Assembly (NCBI GenBank): GCA_013178295.1
Contig: JABLWW010000001.1
Coordinates: 1-64,000 of the forward strand
Reading direction: 5' to 3'
Length of the DNA stretch: 64,000 nucleotides
Source: Anaerolineae bacterium
Lineage (GTDB): Bacteria > Chloroflexota > Anaerolineae > Anaerolineales > Anaerolineaceae
Position numbers and translations under genes: made by a program. The notes below the pieces were generated by a model. That model saw nothing but the letters and a program-made list of their open reading frames with translations. It had not been told where the DNA came from and made no database searches. This document shows positions 17,443 through 26,415 of this stretch, piece by piece; positions within the stretch are counted from its first letter, which is position 1, and every line of letters starts with the position of its first letter.

Positions 17443-17874
17443 TAATCGATCTACAACAACGATTTGCTGGTATTAGAGTTTAGCGCTTTTCAGTTAACAC
17501 AAAAGAACCAATTGCTTTTTCAGCCTGGTTTTTTTAAATGCTCTCTCAGGATGAGAATTCTTCTCAGCAATAAACAACTCCTGGTTTTTTTTGGCTCAAA
17601 AAAGGATTGCACGTACCAACAAAAACTGCCTTTGTGTTCGCTAACTGATGGTATAAAAGCGTTATTTTTGCCCTTGGCGCCCTCATTGGAGCGCGTAGAA
17701 TGTACCAGCTTGCTATTTATCAATTATCAAAAGTCTCAGTCTGCCCTTCTTTCCTTTTTTGGAAAGAAGCTCATGCTTGTCTTTTCAAATTTTATTATAC
17801 TATAAAATTTTACATGGGATGCCATCTTTTTTTGTGCTTTCTCAGCAGGGGATACTCGAAACAGAAAAACATGC
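17443..17874. other. AT-rich intergenic stretch without a recognisable gene
   Basis: This divergent spacer between recX and the gene at 17888 is clearly richer in A+T than its surroundings and has many T-runs. Open frames in it are low-complexity and have no credible ribosome binding site. Two inverted repeats were seen: TGAGAA/TTCTCA at 17552-17566, and CTTCTTTCC/GGAAAGAAG with a T6 loop at 17746-17769. No tRNA, 6S, tmRNA or riboswitch pattern was recognised. Confidence 0.6.
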
Positions 17875-17880
17875 TACAAT
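17853..17880 (+). promoter_or_regulatory. Promoter for a leaderless transcript
   Basis: TACTCG (17853-17858) and TACAAT (17875-17880), 16 bp apart. The ATG at 17888 is seven bases beyond the -10 box and lacks a Shine-Dalgarno sequence, so the mRNA should start at or next to the start codon. Confidence 0.5.
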
Positions 17881-17887
17881 ATGACCT

Positions 17888-18337
17888 ATGAACGATATGC
17901 AGCCCCCAGTTTCTTCGACATTGCTTTTGTCTTCTCAGGTAGAGGTTGAGCACCGCAGACAGGTTCTCAGACAAATACTGCTGCCAATAGTTTTGTTGCT
18001 TGTCGCGATCCTGGCTCTAGCTGTATTTGCTGTCATCTCATCCGTTCGAGGTAATGTAAGTAGCAGTTTACTGTCCAGCACAGCGCTGATTTTGATGATT
18101 CTGCCTGTGATGTTTGGAGGTGTCATCTTTCTTGTGTTAGTTGGGGGAGCCATCTACCTGATAAGTAAGATTGCGTGCCTTCTCCCCATTTATAGTGACC
18201 TGGTGTACATGTATTTGGAGACGGGGAGGTATTATGTGCGTGTTTGGTCTGACAAAGTTGCCAATCCGGTTATTGCGATAAGAGTGGGTTTTGATAGCCT
18301 TAGAAGACTGTTTGCACGTATAAAATCACGCGGGTAG
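17888..18337 (+). CDS. Small membrane protein with two transmembrane helices
   Basis: Unrecognised 149-residue protein. A polar N-terminus (about 1-30, ending EVEHRRQVLRQ) is followed by two hydrophobic helices (about 33-57 and 65-98) and a cationic C-terminus ending RLFARIKSRG. It begins a short rightward cluster with the 69-residue membrane protein and the PfkB kinase; spacing of 17-27 nt suggests one operon. Expression is probably from the leaderless promoter directly upstream. No catalytic motif is visible; function unknown. Confidence 0.75.
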   Translation: MNDMQPPVSSTLLLSSQVEVEHRRQVLRQILLPIVLLLVAILALAVFAVISSVRGNVSSSLLSSTALILMILPVMFGGVIFLVLVGGAIYLISKIACLLPIYSDLVYMYLETGRYYVRVWSDKVANPVIAIRVGFDSLRRLFARIKSRG

Positions 18338-18354
18338 CATACGAGGGTATTATT

Positions 18355-18564
18355 ATGGAAAGAATCAACTGGAAAACAAAGACGCTGGTCATTGGTGCTT
18401 TGGTGGGGGCGGTTACAGGTTTAATCGCCTCTTATATGATTATCCAGAGGGCGGAGAAGCGTCAGGATGCTGTGCAGGTGTCGGTTGGAGATGGCGTAAA
18501 GGTGGGTTTGGGGGTTCTTGGTTTGCTGCGTTTGATTTCGGATACGGTTGCCAGCGATAAATAG
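18355..18564 (+). CDS. Small YtxH-like membrane protein
   Basis: A 69-residue protein with one N-terminal membrane helix (about 10-30, glycine-rich: GALVGAVTGLIASYMI) followed by a short charged linker and a second weakly hydrophobic segment (about 48-62). Size and helix resemble the YtxH/gas-vesicle-GvpP-like small membrane proteins, but the usual coiled coil is missing. GAGGG lies upstream of the ATG. It sits between the 149-residue membrane protein and the PfkB kinase. Function unknown. Confidence 0.7.
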   Translation: MERINWKTKTLVIGALVGAVTGLIASYMIIQRAEKRQDAVQVSVGDGVKVGLGVLGLLRLISDTVASDK

Positions 18565-18591
18565 CACATTGGACAGCGCATTGTTGGTTGC

Positions 18592-19608
18592 ATGTTAAGC
18601 TCGCCGCATTTACGTTTCGTTATCGCTGGTCAGCTACGCAGAGATTACATCATACTGCAAGATGGCAGGGCAATTCTAGATAAGCCTGGGGGAAATCTGC
18701 TGTATGCTGCAGGGGGGCTGGGCATTTGGGAAAAGCCTGTCGGGCTGATTGGCAAGGTTGGAAAAGATTATCCGCAGGAATGGTTACAGCAGATTGCTGA
18801 TCGAGATTTTGATATCCGTGGTATCAGCATTTTCCCTCAGCCGCTGGATTTGCGCTATTTTGTTGCCTATCTCGATGAAAACACCAAGCAGACCGATAAT
18901 CCCATTGCGCATTTTAAACGCGTTGGGCTTGAATTCCCTCACTCACTGTTGGGGTATGTGCCTTCTACCGAACACCATGCTGTGCGCATCCAGCCGACAC
19001 CTGCTAGTATCCAGCTGTCTGAAATTCCTGAGAGCTACCTTGATGCTATTGCGGTTCACATCTGTCCACTGGATTATTACAGCTTAACACTTTTGCTGAC
19101 AGTATTTCGACAAACGCATATACATCATATTACGCTTGATCTTGCTGTTGAGTATATGAACTATGCGCTTTTGGACGAGCTGCCCAAGCTTTTAGATGGG
19201 ATTGCTGCGCTGGTGGTCTCGGAGGAGAAGATGCGCAATCTGTTCAAGGGGCGTTCTACTGACCTGTGGGAGATGGCTGAAGACCTTGCCTCGCATCGTT
19301 GTGAGATGATTGTTATTGACCGAAAAAAGCAGGGGCAGTATATCTATGATTGTCGGGGGAACGTACGCTGGTCATTGCCGATGTACCCTGTCAAGATCAT
19401 TGACCCAACAGGCTTGGGAGACGCATTTTGTGGCGGTTTTCTTGCCGGTTACTGTGGCAGTTATGATCCTTTGGAAGCGGCGTTGCGGGGTGGGATTTCT
19501 GCTTCTTTTGCCGTGGAAGGCAGTGGTCCATTTTATGGCATGGATGCTCTGCCGAGTCTTGCGCAAGCCCGTCTGGATGTCCTGCGGCAGATGGCTCGCC
19601 GGGTGTAG
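18592..19608 (+). CDS. PfkB family (ribokinase-like) carbohydrate or nucleoside kinase
   Basis: ATP-dependent kinase fold of 338 residues. N-terminal GG signature region: DKPGGNLLYAAGGLGIWEKP with GKVGKDYPQEW; C-terminal signature DPTGLGDAFCGGFLAGY holds the GxGD anion hole with the catalytic Asp (the common GAGD is GLGD here). IVIDRKKQGQYIYD corresponds to the ATP-side strand. The substrate cannot be told from sequence. It is the third gene of a small cluster with two membrane proteins. The ATG has no strong ribosome binding site, so the start is tentative. Confidence 0.85.
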   Translation: MLSSPHLRFVIAGQLRRDYIILQDGRAILDKPGGNLLYAAGGLGIWEKPVGLIGKVGKDYPQEWLQQIADRDFDIRGISIFPQPLDLRYFVAYLDENTKQTDNPIAHFKRVGLEFPHSLLGYVPSTEHHAVRIQPTPASIQLSEIPESYLDAIAVHICPLDYYSLTLLLTVFRQTHIHHITLDLAVEYMNYALLDELPKLLDGIAALVVSEEKMRNLFKGRSTDLWEMAEDLASHRCEMIVIDRKKQGQYIYDCRGNVRWSLPMYPVKIIDPTGLGDAFCGGFLAGYCGSYDPLEAALRGGISASFAVEGSGPFYGMDALPSLAQARLDVLRQMARRV

Positions 19609-19652
19609 CTGTAGCTTTGGGCGCCCTATCCTCAGACTGGTCTCCCTGATCT

Positions 19653-21389
19653 TCAGGATTCGTTTATTCCCAGGACTTCATAGACAACAATCGGGTCGCG
19701 TTTGCCTTTTGCTGTGATAGGTTCAACGGCGCGCACCTTGATTTGTCCTTTGACATTTTGGTAAGCCTCGTGGCTTATCAGAATCTGGCCGGCTAAGGCG
19801 TTCTCCTGGATTCTTTTTGCGGTATTTACACTATCTCCAATGGCGGTGTAATCCAGCCGTTTTTCTGTGCCGACTAACCCCAAAACGGCTTCACCACAAT
19901 GGATACCGACGCCGAAAGAAAGCCCTGCAGGGGCTTCGACACTCTGGTGTAGAAGAGCCTGGGCTTTGGAAATAGCCAGCGCTGCCCGCACTGCCCGCAG
20001 GGTGTGATCGGGCTGTGGTATGGGTGCGTTGAACCATGCCATGACAGCATCACCTAGAAATTTATCAACCGTACCGCCCTCGTTGAGCACCGCTTCGGCG
20101 GCGATCGCAAGGTAACGGTTGAGGACGGTTACAAGGGCTTCAGGATCAACGCCTTCGCTGAAGCTGGTGAAACCGCGGATATCTGCAAAAAGGGTGGTGA
20201 TCAGCGCCCGCCGTCCGCCCAATGCCAAACTGTTTGGGTCAAGCTGCTCAATCACGGCTGGCGAGACCATGCGCTCAAAGAGTCTTTTTTGTGCCATCAG
20301 GCGTTTCTGTTCGGTGAGGTCTTCAAGGACAATGGCTACTCCTTGTGTGGTCTCCTGGGCGTCTTTTAGGGGAGCAAGGCTGAAGCGCAGTTCAGACATT
20401 TGCTCTTGGCGCAATGCCAGGCTGGTTTCCAGCCCAAGCACTTTTTCGTCACTGTGCATCACTTTACCAATATATGGCTCGAGAATTGGCATACAGGGGT
20501 CAAAAATTTCCTTGAGGTCTTTGCCAATCATTTCCTGTGTTTCGTGACCCAGAATATCTGCTGCAGCCCGGTTGCACAATACGATCTGTTTCTCTACATT
20601 GGTTGTCAGCACCCCACTTGCAATAGAGGCAAATACGTTGTCCATCAAATTTTTTAGTTCGGTAACTTCAGAAAGGGTGCGGCTCACAGAATCAAACAGG
20701 CTGGCGTTTTCGATTGCTACCGCAGCCTGGTGGGCAAACGCCCGCAGCAAATCCAGCTGTTTTTGCGTGAATAGCCCGCTGCGGATGCGGTTATCGGCAT
20801 AAATTACTCCCGTCAGCTCGTCTTTGACCATGAGAGGTACACACAGGATTGAACGGAGATTGTAAGCAACCACACTTTCCTGACCAGTAAAGCGCGGGTC
20901 TTCCTGGGCATTGGTGGTCAATACAGGCTGGGCGGTTTCGACGACACGGTTGATGACTGTGCTGCTGATGGACGCTTCGGCTTCATCCAGGGTTTCCTGT
21001 TCCCAATTTCGCGCCACGCGAAGTTTTAGTGTTCCGTTCTCGTCTTTCAACATCAGGAAGCCCCGCTCAGCGCCTGTTAGACGGATAATGGTATCCATCA
21101 CAATTTTGAGCACGACATCGAGTTTGAGTGAGGAGTTGATGATTTGCCCAATTTGTGCCAGAGCCTGCAGATCGCTCCGCTCCTCTTCAAGTGCATGGAC
21201 ACGTTTTGTGAGCGATGCGAGTGCCATCGAGAGTTGTTTTACGCCTTCATAGATGAGCGGTGGAATGGCTGCTGAACGTGTCTCTACGAGAAAGGTATTC
21301 ATCTTCTCCAGAATACCTGACATCAGTTGCAGCTTCTGCTCAATTGACACAAAGGTTACAGAACTGCCCTCATTATCTGCCGTCATCAT
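19653..21389 (-). CDS. Class III adenylate/guanylate cyclase with GAF and PAS sensor domains
   Basis: Soluble 578-residue signalling enzyme that probably makes cAMP. A short helical N-terminus (about 1-75) leads to a GAF domain (about 80-225; RGFLMLKDENGTLKLRVARN, LRSILCVPLMV), a PAS domain (about 245-360; MDNVFASIASGVLTTN), and a catalytic domain (about 395-575). Catalytic residues are present: Asp in TTLFADIRGFTSFSEG, Lys and Asp in DKFLGDAVMAWF, and Asn/Arg in YTAIGDSVNTAKRIQ. The Lys/Thr substrate pair favours ATP over GTP. AAAGG lies six bases before ATGATG. The ligand sensed by GAF/PAS is unknown. It converges on the PfkB gene. Confidence 0.92.
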   Translation of the reverse strand: MMTADNEGSSVTFVSIEQKLQLMSGILEKMNTFLVETRSAAIPPLIYEGVKQLSMALASLTKRVHALEEERSDLQALAQIGQIINSSLKLDVVLKIVMDTIIRLTGAERGFLMLKDENGTLKLRVARNWEQETLDEAEASISSTVINRVVETAQPVLTTNAQEDPRFTGQESVVAYNLRSILCVPLMVKDELTGVIYADNRIRSGLFTQKQLDLLRAFAHQAAVAIENASLFDSVSRTLSEVTELKNLMDNVFASIASGVLTTNVEKQIVLCNRAAADILGHETQEMIGKDLKEIFDPCMPILEPYIGKVMHSDEKVLGLETSLALRQEQMSELRFSLAPLKDAQETTQGVAIVLEDLTEQKRLMAQKRLFERMVSPAVIEQLDPNSLALGGRRALITTLFADIRGFTSFSEGVDPEALVTVLNRYLAIAAEAVLNEGGTVDKFLGDAVMAWFNAPIPQPDHTLRAVRAALAISKAQALLHQSVEAPAGLSFGVGIHCGEAVLGLVGTEKRLDYTAIGDSVNTAKRIQENALAGQILISHEAYQNVKGQIKVRAVEPITAKGKRDPIVVYEVLGINES

Positions 21390-21560
21390 TTTATACCTTT
21401 GTCAAATACGCATTCCGTATCTAATTATAACGCCACTGTTTTATTTGTGAGTCCAATTTTTATCATAAATACAAAATGGGGGAGAGAGACTTTTGGCGAA
21501 TGATTTTTCCTGTGAAATTGCCAACGTGCAGGGCTTTTTATGTGAATTATCTGATAGCGC

Positions 21561-21590
21561 TTCCCTGTTTTCAGGCTTTGCGTGTACAAT
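21561..21590 (+). promoter_or_regulatory. Candidate promoter of the PAP2 gene
   Basis: TTCCCT (21561-21566) and TACAAT (21585-21590) with 18-bp spacing, about 68 bases before the GTG start. The -35 match is partial. Confidence 0.4.
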
Positions 21591-21657
21591 ACGGAGAAAC
21601 AACCGCCAATTTGTTTCACAATTGTATCCAGCAAAAAAGGAAGAGAGTGGTTTAGCT

Positions 21658-22653
21658 GTGCTGGCATTTGAAACCTCATTTCTCGTCTTGATTCAGTCAT
21701 TAGGAGTCTGGCTGCTGCCTTTCATGCGCTTTTTTAGCTTTCTAGGGCAAGAGGAATGTTATATGCTTGTTATTCCTCTAGTGTATTGGACGGTAGATGC
21801 CGCGCTTGGTTTGCGGTTGTTTGTGGTGTTGATTTTGAGCAATGCGGTCAATGTTTTCTTGAAGTGGGCGTTCCATTTGCCGCGGCCCTATTGGGTTGAG
21901 AGGCGTGTTGTTGCATGGGGACACGAGACCTCTTTTGGCTTGCCTTCAGGACATGCGCAGAACGCTGCGAGTGTGTATGGGCTATTCGCTTTTGTTGCCC
22001 AAAGGCGGTTATTGCGTTTCCTTGTTGTGTTTGGTATTTTCTTGATAGGCTTTTCGCGGCTATATCTGGGGGTGCACTATCTGCGGGATGTTCTGGCGGG
22101 ATGGGGTATTGGTCTTGTGTTGCTATTGTGTGTTCTGAGGGTAGAAGAGCGGGTTGTCGTCTGGGCTAAAAAGCAGACACCGGGACGTATATTCCTCTAT
22201 TTGTTTATCTCCTCGCTGTTTCTGCTGTTCTTTCTACTTGGATTTCTTCAACTGTTTCAGGGCATCCCTTTGCCGCAGATGTGGGTGGATAATGCGCTTG
22301 TTCAGTGGCCCAATGAGCCGATTGCCCCGTATGCTTCTGAAAGTGCAGCCACTCTTGCGGGTACATGGCTGGGGGCGCTTGGCGGCGCAGTATGGTTCTA
22401 TCATCGTTATGGGAGCTTCCGTACCGATGGCGCAATGAAACAAAAAATCTTGCGCTATCTGGTTGGGATGATTGGGCTGTTTGTCTTGTGGGCTGGGTTG
22501 CGGGCTGCGTTCCCTTCCTCAGCCGACTCCGTTGGGATGGTATTACGCTTTTTGCGCTATGCGGTTGTTGGGCTGTGGACAACCGCACTGGCGCCTCTTG
22601 TGTTTGAAAAACTTGGTTTGGTGCATCATGCGAGACATACAGAAAGCGAGTAA
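21658..22653 (+). CDS. PAP2-superfamily membrane phosphatase
   Basis: Integral membrane lipid-phosphate phosphatase of 331 residues, of the type acting on undecaprenyl or phosphatidate pyrophosphates at the outer face. The three PAP2 motifs are visible: KWAFHLPRPYW, GLPSGHAQNAASV with the catalytic His, and SRLYLGVHYLRDVLAGW with the second His and Asp. About eight hydrophobic segments are present, more than the minimal six, and the C-terminal half is an extra membrane domain. The GTG at 21658 is chosen because residues upstream look non-coding and GGAAGAGAG lies about 11 bases before; the start is uncertain. The small YtxH gene follows 12 nt later. Confidence 0.88.
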   Translation: MLAFETSFLVLIQSLGVWLLPFMRFFSFLGQEECYMLVIPLVYWTVDAALGLRLFVVLILSNAVNVFLKWAFHLPRPYWVERRVVAWGHETSFGLPSGHAQNAASVYGLFAFVAQRRLLRFLVVFGIFLIGFSRLYLGVHYLRDVLAGWGIGLVLLLCVLRVEERVVVWAKKQTPGRIFLYLFISSLFLLFFLLGFLQLFQGIPLPQMWVDNALVQWPNEPIAPYASESAATLAGTWLGALGGAVWFYHRYGSFRTDGAMKQKILRYLVGMIGLFVLWAGLRAAFPSSADSVGMVLRFLRYAVVGLWTTALAPLVFEKLGLVHHARHTESE

Positions 22654-22665
22654 GGAGAGATTACT

Positions 22666-22884
22666 ATGAACCGTGTAACAAGGTTTATTGCTGGTGCAAT
22701 GCTTGGCGGGGTTGTCGCTGCCCTGATTGTTTTGTTGCTTGCTCCCTCCTCTGGAAGGGAATTGCGCGGGCAGATTGCCGAAAGATTTGTCAGTTTAAAA
22801 GAAGAAATTCGGCAAGCCGCTTTGCAGCGACGTGCCGAATTAGAGGAAGAACTAGCGAGGTTGCGGGCTTCGCTGCCTTCCTGA
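22666..22884 (+). CDS. YtxH-domain small membrane protein
   Basis: A 72-residue protein with the YtxH pattern: an N-terminal glycine-rich membrane helix (about 6-27, AGAMLGGVVAALIVLLLAP) with the SSGRELR turn, then an amphipathic charged coil (about 38-70) rich in Glu/Arg/Ala. AAGGAGAG lies before the ATG. It is probably cotranscribed with the PAP2 phosphatase. YtxH-type proteins are linked to envelope stress in some bacteria, but the role here is unknown. Confidence 0.85.
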   Translation: MNRVTRFIAGAMLGGVVAALIVLLLAPSSGRELRGQIAERFVSLKEEIRQAALQRRAELEEELARLRASLPS

Positions 22885-22888
22885 AAAC

Positions 22889-24943
22889 CTACTCCAGCTT
22901 GAAGCGGTATGCAGCTGGTTGACGAGTGAAGCGCGTGGAGCCGCTGACGACTAACACAACTTCTGTATCTTCATCAATTGCTAGGTTGAACGTGTTGTAT
23001 TCGTCCAATTGAACGGGTTCCACGGTTGTTTTATCGCCTAACTTGATCAAAGAGACAATATAGGTTTGCGGCAGGCGGTTTTCAATGCGCACAAAACCGT
23101 CTGCCTTCCAGCCGCCCGTGTCTTTTTCGAAGTCTGTGCTGTAGCCAATAGCCGGTATCGCTACATCATCCAGCAGGAAGCCTTCACCGTTGACCGCGGC
23201 ATCGGTGATGTACTCAAAGCGAAGCAACACCTTCTTACCAGCGTACTGGCTGATATCCACGTTCTCCTGTATCCAGCCATCGGTTACGCCGTTCCAGCCA
23301 CAGCCATAACTGTTGCCGGAGGGGTCTTCTTCTGTGCAAGAGGGTGTCTTGAGAATTGTCCATGTTTTGCCATCTTCCGAAGCCTCAAGATACAGATAGT
23401 CATAGTCTTCTTCCAGGTCATACCAGGTGCGGAACTGGAGTTCAATGGGAGCGCTGACATTCGAAAAGTCAAATTCTTGGGTAAGCATCATATCTGATTC
23501 ATCGCCCTTGTTCGACCAGAAGGCAAAATTGCCCGAATATGCATCCATTGGCAGAACACCAACTTCGCTTGTCCCCTCAAATGAAAGTGTCCATTTTCCT
23601 GGACAGTCGATACGGATATAATCCACGCCAAACTGCTTCACCTCGCGGTTTTGCCACATTGTGGGGCAGTTGTAAACCGTTTCGGTTTCTGATGCCTGCG
23701 GCGCCTGGCGGTAGTTGTTATAGTAATAACGTCCATCCCCGATGCGGTCATCCATCAAGTAATTGGCAATAACCCAGTCGCGAAAGACATCTTCCGAAGA
23801 GATGGGTTTACCGCTTGAGGGGTCTGTGTTGACAAGAGATGAAAGAACACTGTCCACACTTTCCCAACCGTTCTCCTCGTCTTTTACCAGTGCCTGGGTG
23901 GCCTGCTCGCCAAACCGATCAAGAAAATAGGTAACGAACAGAAAGCCTGCGCCATAGTGAGGCGAGGTGGCGTTGGGGTCGTTTGGCCAATCGTTCAATT
24001 GTAGATCGGGGTTGCTGGTATAAAGCCAGTCAAAGCCGCCAACGTCGTATTGGTTGAGCAGTTCTGCCAGAACGGAAAAGCCTTCGTTGAGCCACGAGGT
24101 TTCATTTTTGTCATGGTACCAGTGAATCATGTGCTGAAACTCGTGTGCCAGAGTGCCATACGTAAATTCCTCATCCAGTCCCACATTGTCGGCGCTGATA
24201 TAGAACATTTCATGTGCGTTGGAATATTCGTGTGCCAGCGGGTGAATAGAATCCACTGAAGAGAAGTACCCGGCGATGTTGTTGCCCAGATCGGTTGCAT
24301 ACAGGATATACAGGTGCGGGTCATTGTCAATACCTGGTGAAAACTCGTTGCCGAAGAACTTGCGGTTGGTAGGATAGATTTTCTGATCAAAGGTGCTTGC
24401 CAGATCTTTTAGATCACTTTCTTTGTAGTTTACGCCGTCTTCGACGAAAAAGTAGATATTTTCACCAACGTAACGCACGACTGCTTCTGTCTTGACGTGT
24501 TCGTGGGTGTCCACATTGCTTTTCCAGAAGGTCAGGCGATCCCCTATTTTCAATGGTGTGGGCTGTGTGTCCAGATAGATAGGGACTTCTCCTTTGCCCT
24601 CCAGACGCATTGCCAGCTCGCGCAGGTCGTTGCTGGGTACTACGCTTTGCTGCAATGTGCGCAGCGTTTCAAAGGCTCCCTGATCTGGCAGTTCTTTGCT
24701 GAGCGGTGTTTCCTCTGATGGAAAAGTAGGTGTGGGCTCAGGTGATGACCATGGCTCGAGGGTGGGGATGTTGAACTCGAAGGGGAGGGGAGTAGCAAGC
24801 CAGTTTTGATTAAGTTGTTGAAAAAGCGTATAGCCGCCTATTCCGGTTGCCCCAAGCACCGCCGCAACACAAAGAACAATGCAGCAGCATAGCAGCAGGA
24901 GAATAAGCAAAACAACAATCACAGGTTTGTTTGATTGATTCAT
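22889..24943 (-). CDS. Surface-anchored zinc metalloprotease, immune inhibitor A/M6-like
   Basis: Predicted extracellular protease of 684 residues. An N-terminal membrane helix (about 8-31) and a Pro/Thr-rich linker (about 50-85) precede a gluzincin-type catalytic domain with HEFQH at 267-271 and a downstream Glu in WLNEGFS (287), a complete zinc site. The C-terminal part (about 450-600) has MAM/jelly-roll-like segments (FDFSNVSAPIELQFRTWYD, GEGFLLDDVAIP) like those of immune inhibitor A proteases. Substrates are unknown; degradation of external protein or surface processing are both possible. It is three bases upstream of the Wzy-like gene on the same strand. Confidence 0.88.
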   Translation of the reverse strand: MNQSNKPVIVVLLILLLLCCCIVLCVAAVLGATGIGGYTLFQQLNQNWLATPLPFEFNIPTLEPWSSPEPTPTFPSEETPLSKELPDQGAFETLRTLQQSVVPSNDLRELAMRLEGKGEVPIYLDTQPTPLKIGDRLTFWKSNVDTHEHVKTEAVVRYVGENIYFFVEDGVNYKESDLKDLASTFDQKIYPTNRKFFGNEFSPGIDNDPHLYILYATDLGNNIAGYFSSVDSIHPLAHEYSNAHEMFYISADNVGLDEEFTYGTLAHEFQHMIHWYHDKNETSWLNEGFSVLAELLNQYDVGGFDWLYTSNPDLQLNDWPNDPNATSPHYGAGFLFVTYFLDRFGEQATQALVKDEENGWESVDSVLSSLVNTDPSSGKPISSEDVFRDWVIANYLMDDRIGDGRYYYNNYRQAPQASETETVYNCPTMWQNREVKQFGVDYIRIDCPGKWTLSFEGTSEVGVLPMDAYSGNFAFWSNKGDESDMMLTQEFDFSNVSAPIELQFRTWYDLEEDYDYLYLEASEDGKTWTILKTPSCTEEDPSGNSYGCGWNGVTDGWIQENVDISQYAGKKVLLRFEYITDAAVNGEGFLLDDVAIPAIGYSTDFEKDTGGWKADGFVRIENRLPQTYIVSLIKLGDKTTVEPVQLDEYNTFNLAIDEDTEVVLVVSGSTRFTRQPAAYRFKLE

Positions 24944-24945
24944 GT

Positions 24946-26415
24946 TTACACCTCTAATCTTCCGAATGACCAGCCGCGCTCATGAGCAGCTGTTAACAAT
25001 CCCAGTGAAAACCAGGCATAAGGCATGGCAAAAGAATCCACGCTGAAACCTTCAATGAGTAACCCAAGCAGAACGAATATTCCAAAGAGCCCCATTCCTC
25101 TATATAAGGGATACGTATGTTGATTGAGATTGGTCGCGCACCTCCATAGAACATATAGCCAGCTAACAAAGAGTATAAATCCAATCATACCAGTTTCTGC
25201 CAGCAGCCGCACCCATAGACTCTTAATATTCAAGAGACTGGGGGTGCGATATACCAGCTCGCGGATCTCCATTAAGCTCCATCCGTAACCGGAAATTTTT
25301 TGTGTCATAAAAAATCCAGCGTTTCCAAGCCCAACGCCTGTCCAGGGGTGCTCGCTGAATATTTGCCAGCCTGCCTGCCAGTAAACCAGGCGCGAGGCAA
25401 ATGTCAGCTGGTTGGCATAATACAGCAGTGCATTATCACGGGCGAGGTCTATTTGAAAGAGTTTTGCCATGCGGGGGTCAAACCGGCTTAACCCATAAGC
25501 CATTCCCAGGGTCGCCGCAATCAGGATCAGAATCAATAGCGCATAGATAAGCGCTGTAATGGGTAGAGAACTTCTCTTTGCCAGAAGAGACCATTTGTCT
25601 GAAGCCCTTTTGGTGAACCAATTCTTCAGATGTATCCCTGCCCGGAATAGCAAGTATGTAAGCATGAGCAGAAACGCCAGAAGCCCAACCCGCGAAAGGG
25701 TGAGAAAAAGCGCCAATGCGCCGCCGATGAGCAATACGTTTTCAAAAGAAAGCCCCAATAGGCGAAACTTGTGGACAGAGTAGCGGCGGGCTGAAAACGA
25801 CAGCCATAGCGGCAGGTACAGCATGTTGAGCTGGTGCGCCAGCCAGGAGGGCTCCAAAGCAAAGCCGCTGACGCGTTGGCGGAAAAGAGGTCCCACAGAA
25901 TACCATTCGTGGATGGTGCGCAGCCACAGCGGATAGCGATTGAGGCTATACCATGCCGCAGCCTGAACGAGACACCAGAGAAGCATGACTAGCCCGCTCC
26001 AGTTGAGCAGTCGCAGAGTGAACACGGTGCGTTCTTCCTGCTGTGCCCAACTGGCTGTTAAGAGAAAAAAGCTTATCCCAATGCCTAGTGTGAGAAGCGC
26101 TTCCATCTGATTGCGCAGGGTGGAATTTTCTTTATAGGGCGGAATGTGAAGAAAAAAAGAGAGAGCGGTCATTGCCAGCGCGGCAACAGCGAAAACGATC
26201 AGGGGCAGGCTTTGTTGCGGAAGGCTGCCGCCGTTGATAAGATAGGGTAGCAGCCAGCCTATAACCAGTATCAGCAGTACCAGCGCGGAGGGTGCTGCTA
26301 CTGTTGTGCCGGAGCCGATCATTTTCGCCACCGGGGGAAAGCTGGTAATAGGGAGGATGAGAACCAGCAATGCCCAGCAGTATCGTTGCGCCTGCAGATA
26401 TATTTTATTTTCCAC
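24946..26415 (-). CDS. O-antigen ligase/polymerase (Wzy/WaaL) family membrane protein
   Basis: Polytopic membrane protein of 489 residues with about 12 hydrophobic segments and the Wzy_C-type periplasmic loop containing EHPWTGVGLGNAGFF (about residue 355), typical of O-antigen polymerase/ligase proteins. In a monoderm context a polysaccharide polymerase or a glycan ligase is more likely than an LPS ligase. The start is GTG inside the end of the upstream Wzz-like gene (11-nt overlap), so the two are translationally coupled. Confidence 0.88.
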   Translation of the reverse strand: MENKIYLQAQRYCWALLVLILPITSFPPVAKMIGSGTTVAAPSALVLLILVIGWLLPYLINGGSLPQQSLPLIVFAVAALAMTALSFFLHIPPYKENSTLRNQMEALLTLGIGISFFLLTASWAQQEERTVFTLRLLNWSGLVMLLWCLVQAAAWYSLNRYPLWLRTIHEWYSVGPLFRQRVSGFALEPSWLAHQLNMLYLPLWLSFSARRYSVHKFRLLGLSFENVLLIGGALALFLTLSRVGLLAFLLMLTYLLFRAGIHLKNWFTKRASDKWSLLAKRSSLPITALIYALLILILIAATLGMAYGLSRFDPRMAKLFQIDLARDNALLYYANQLTFASRLVYWQAGWQIFSEHPWTGVGLGNAGFFMTQKISGYGWSLMEIRELVYRTPSLLNIKSLWVRLLAETGMIGFILFVSWLYVLWRCATNLNQHTYPLYRGMGLFGIFVLLGLLIEGFSVDSFAMPYAWFSLGLLTAAHERGWSFGRLEV

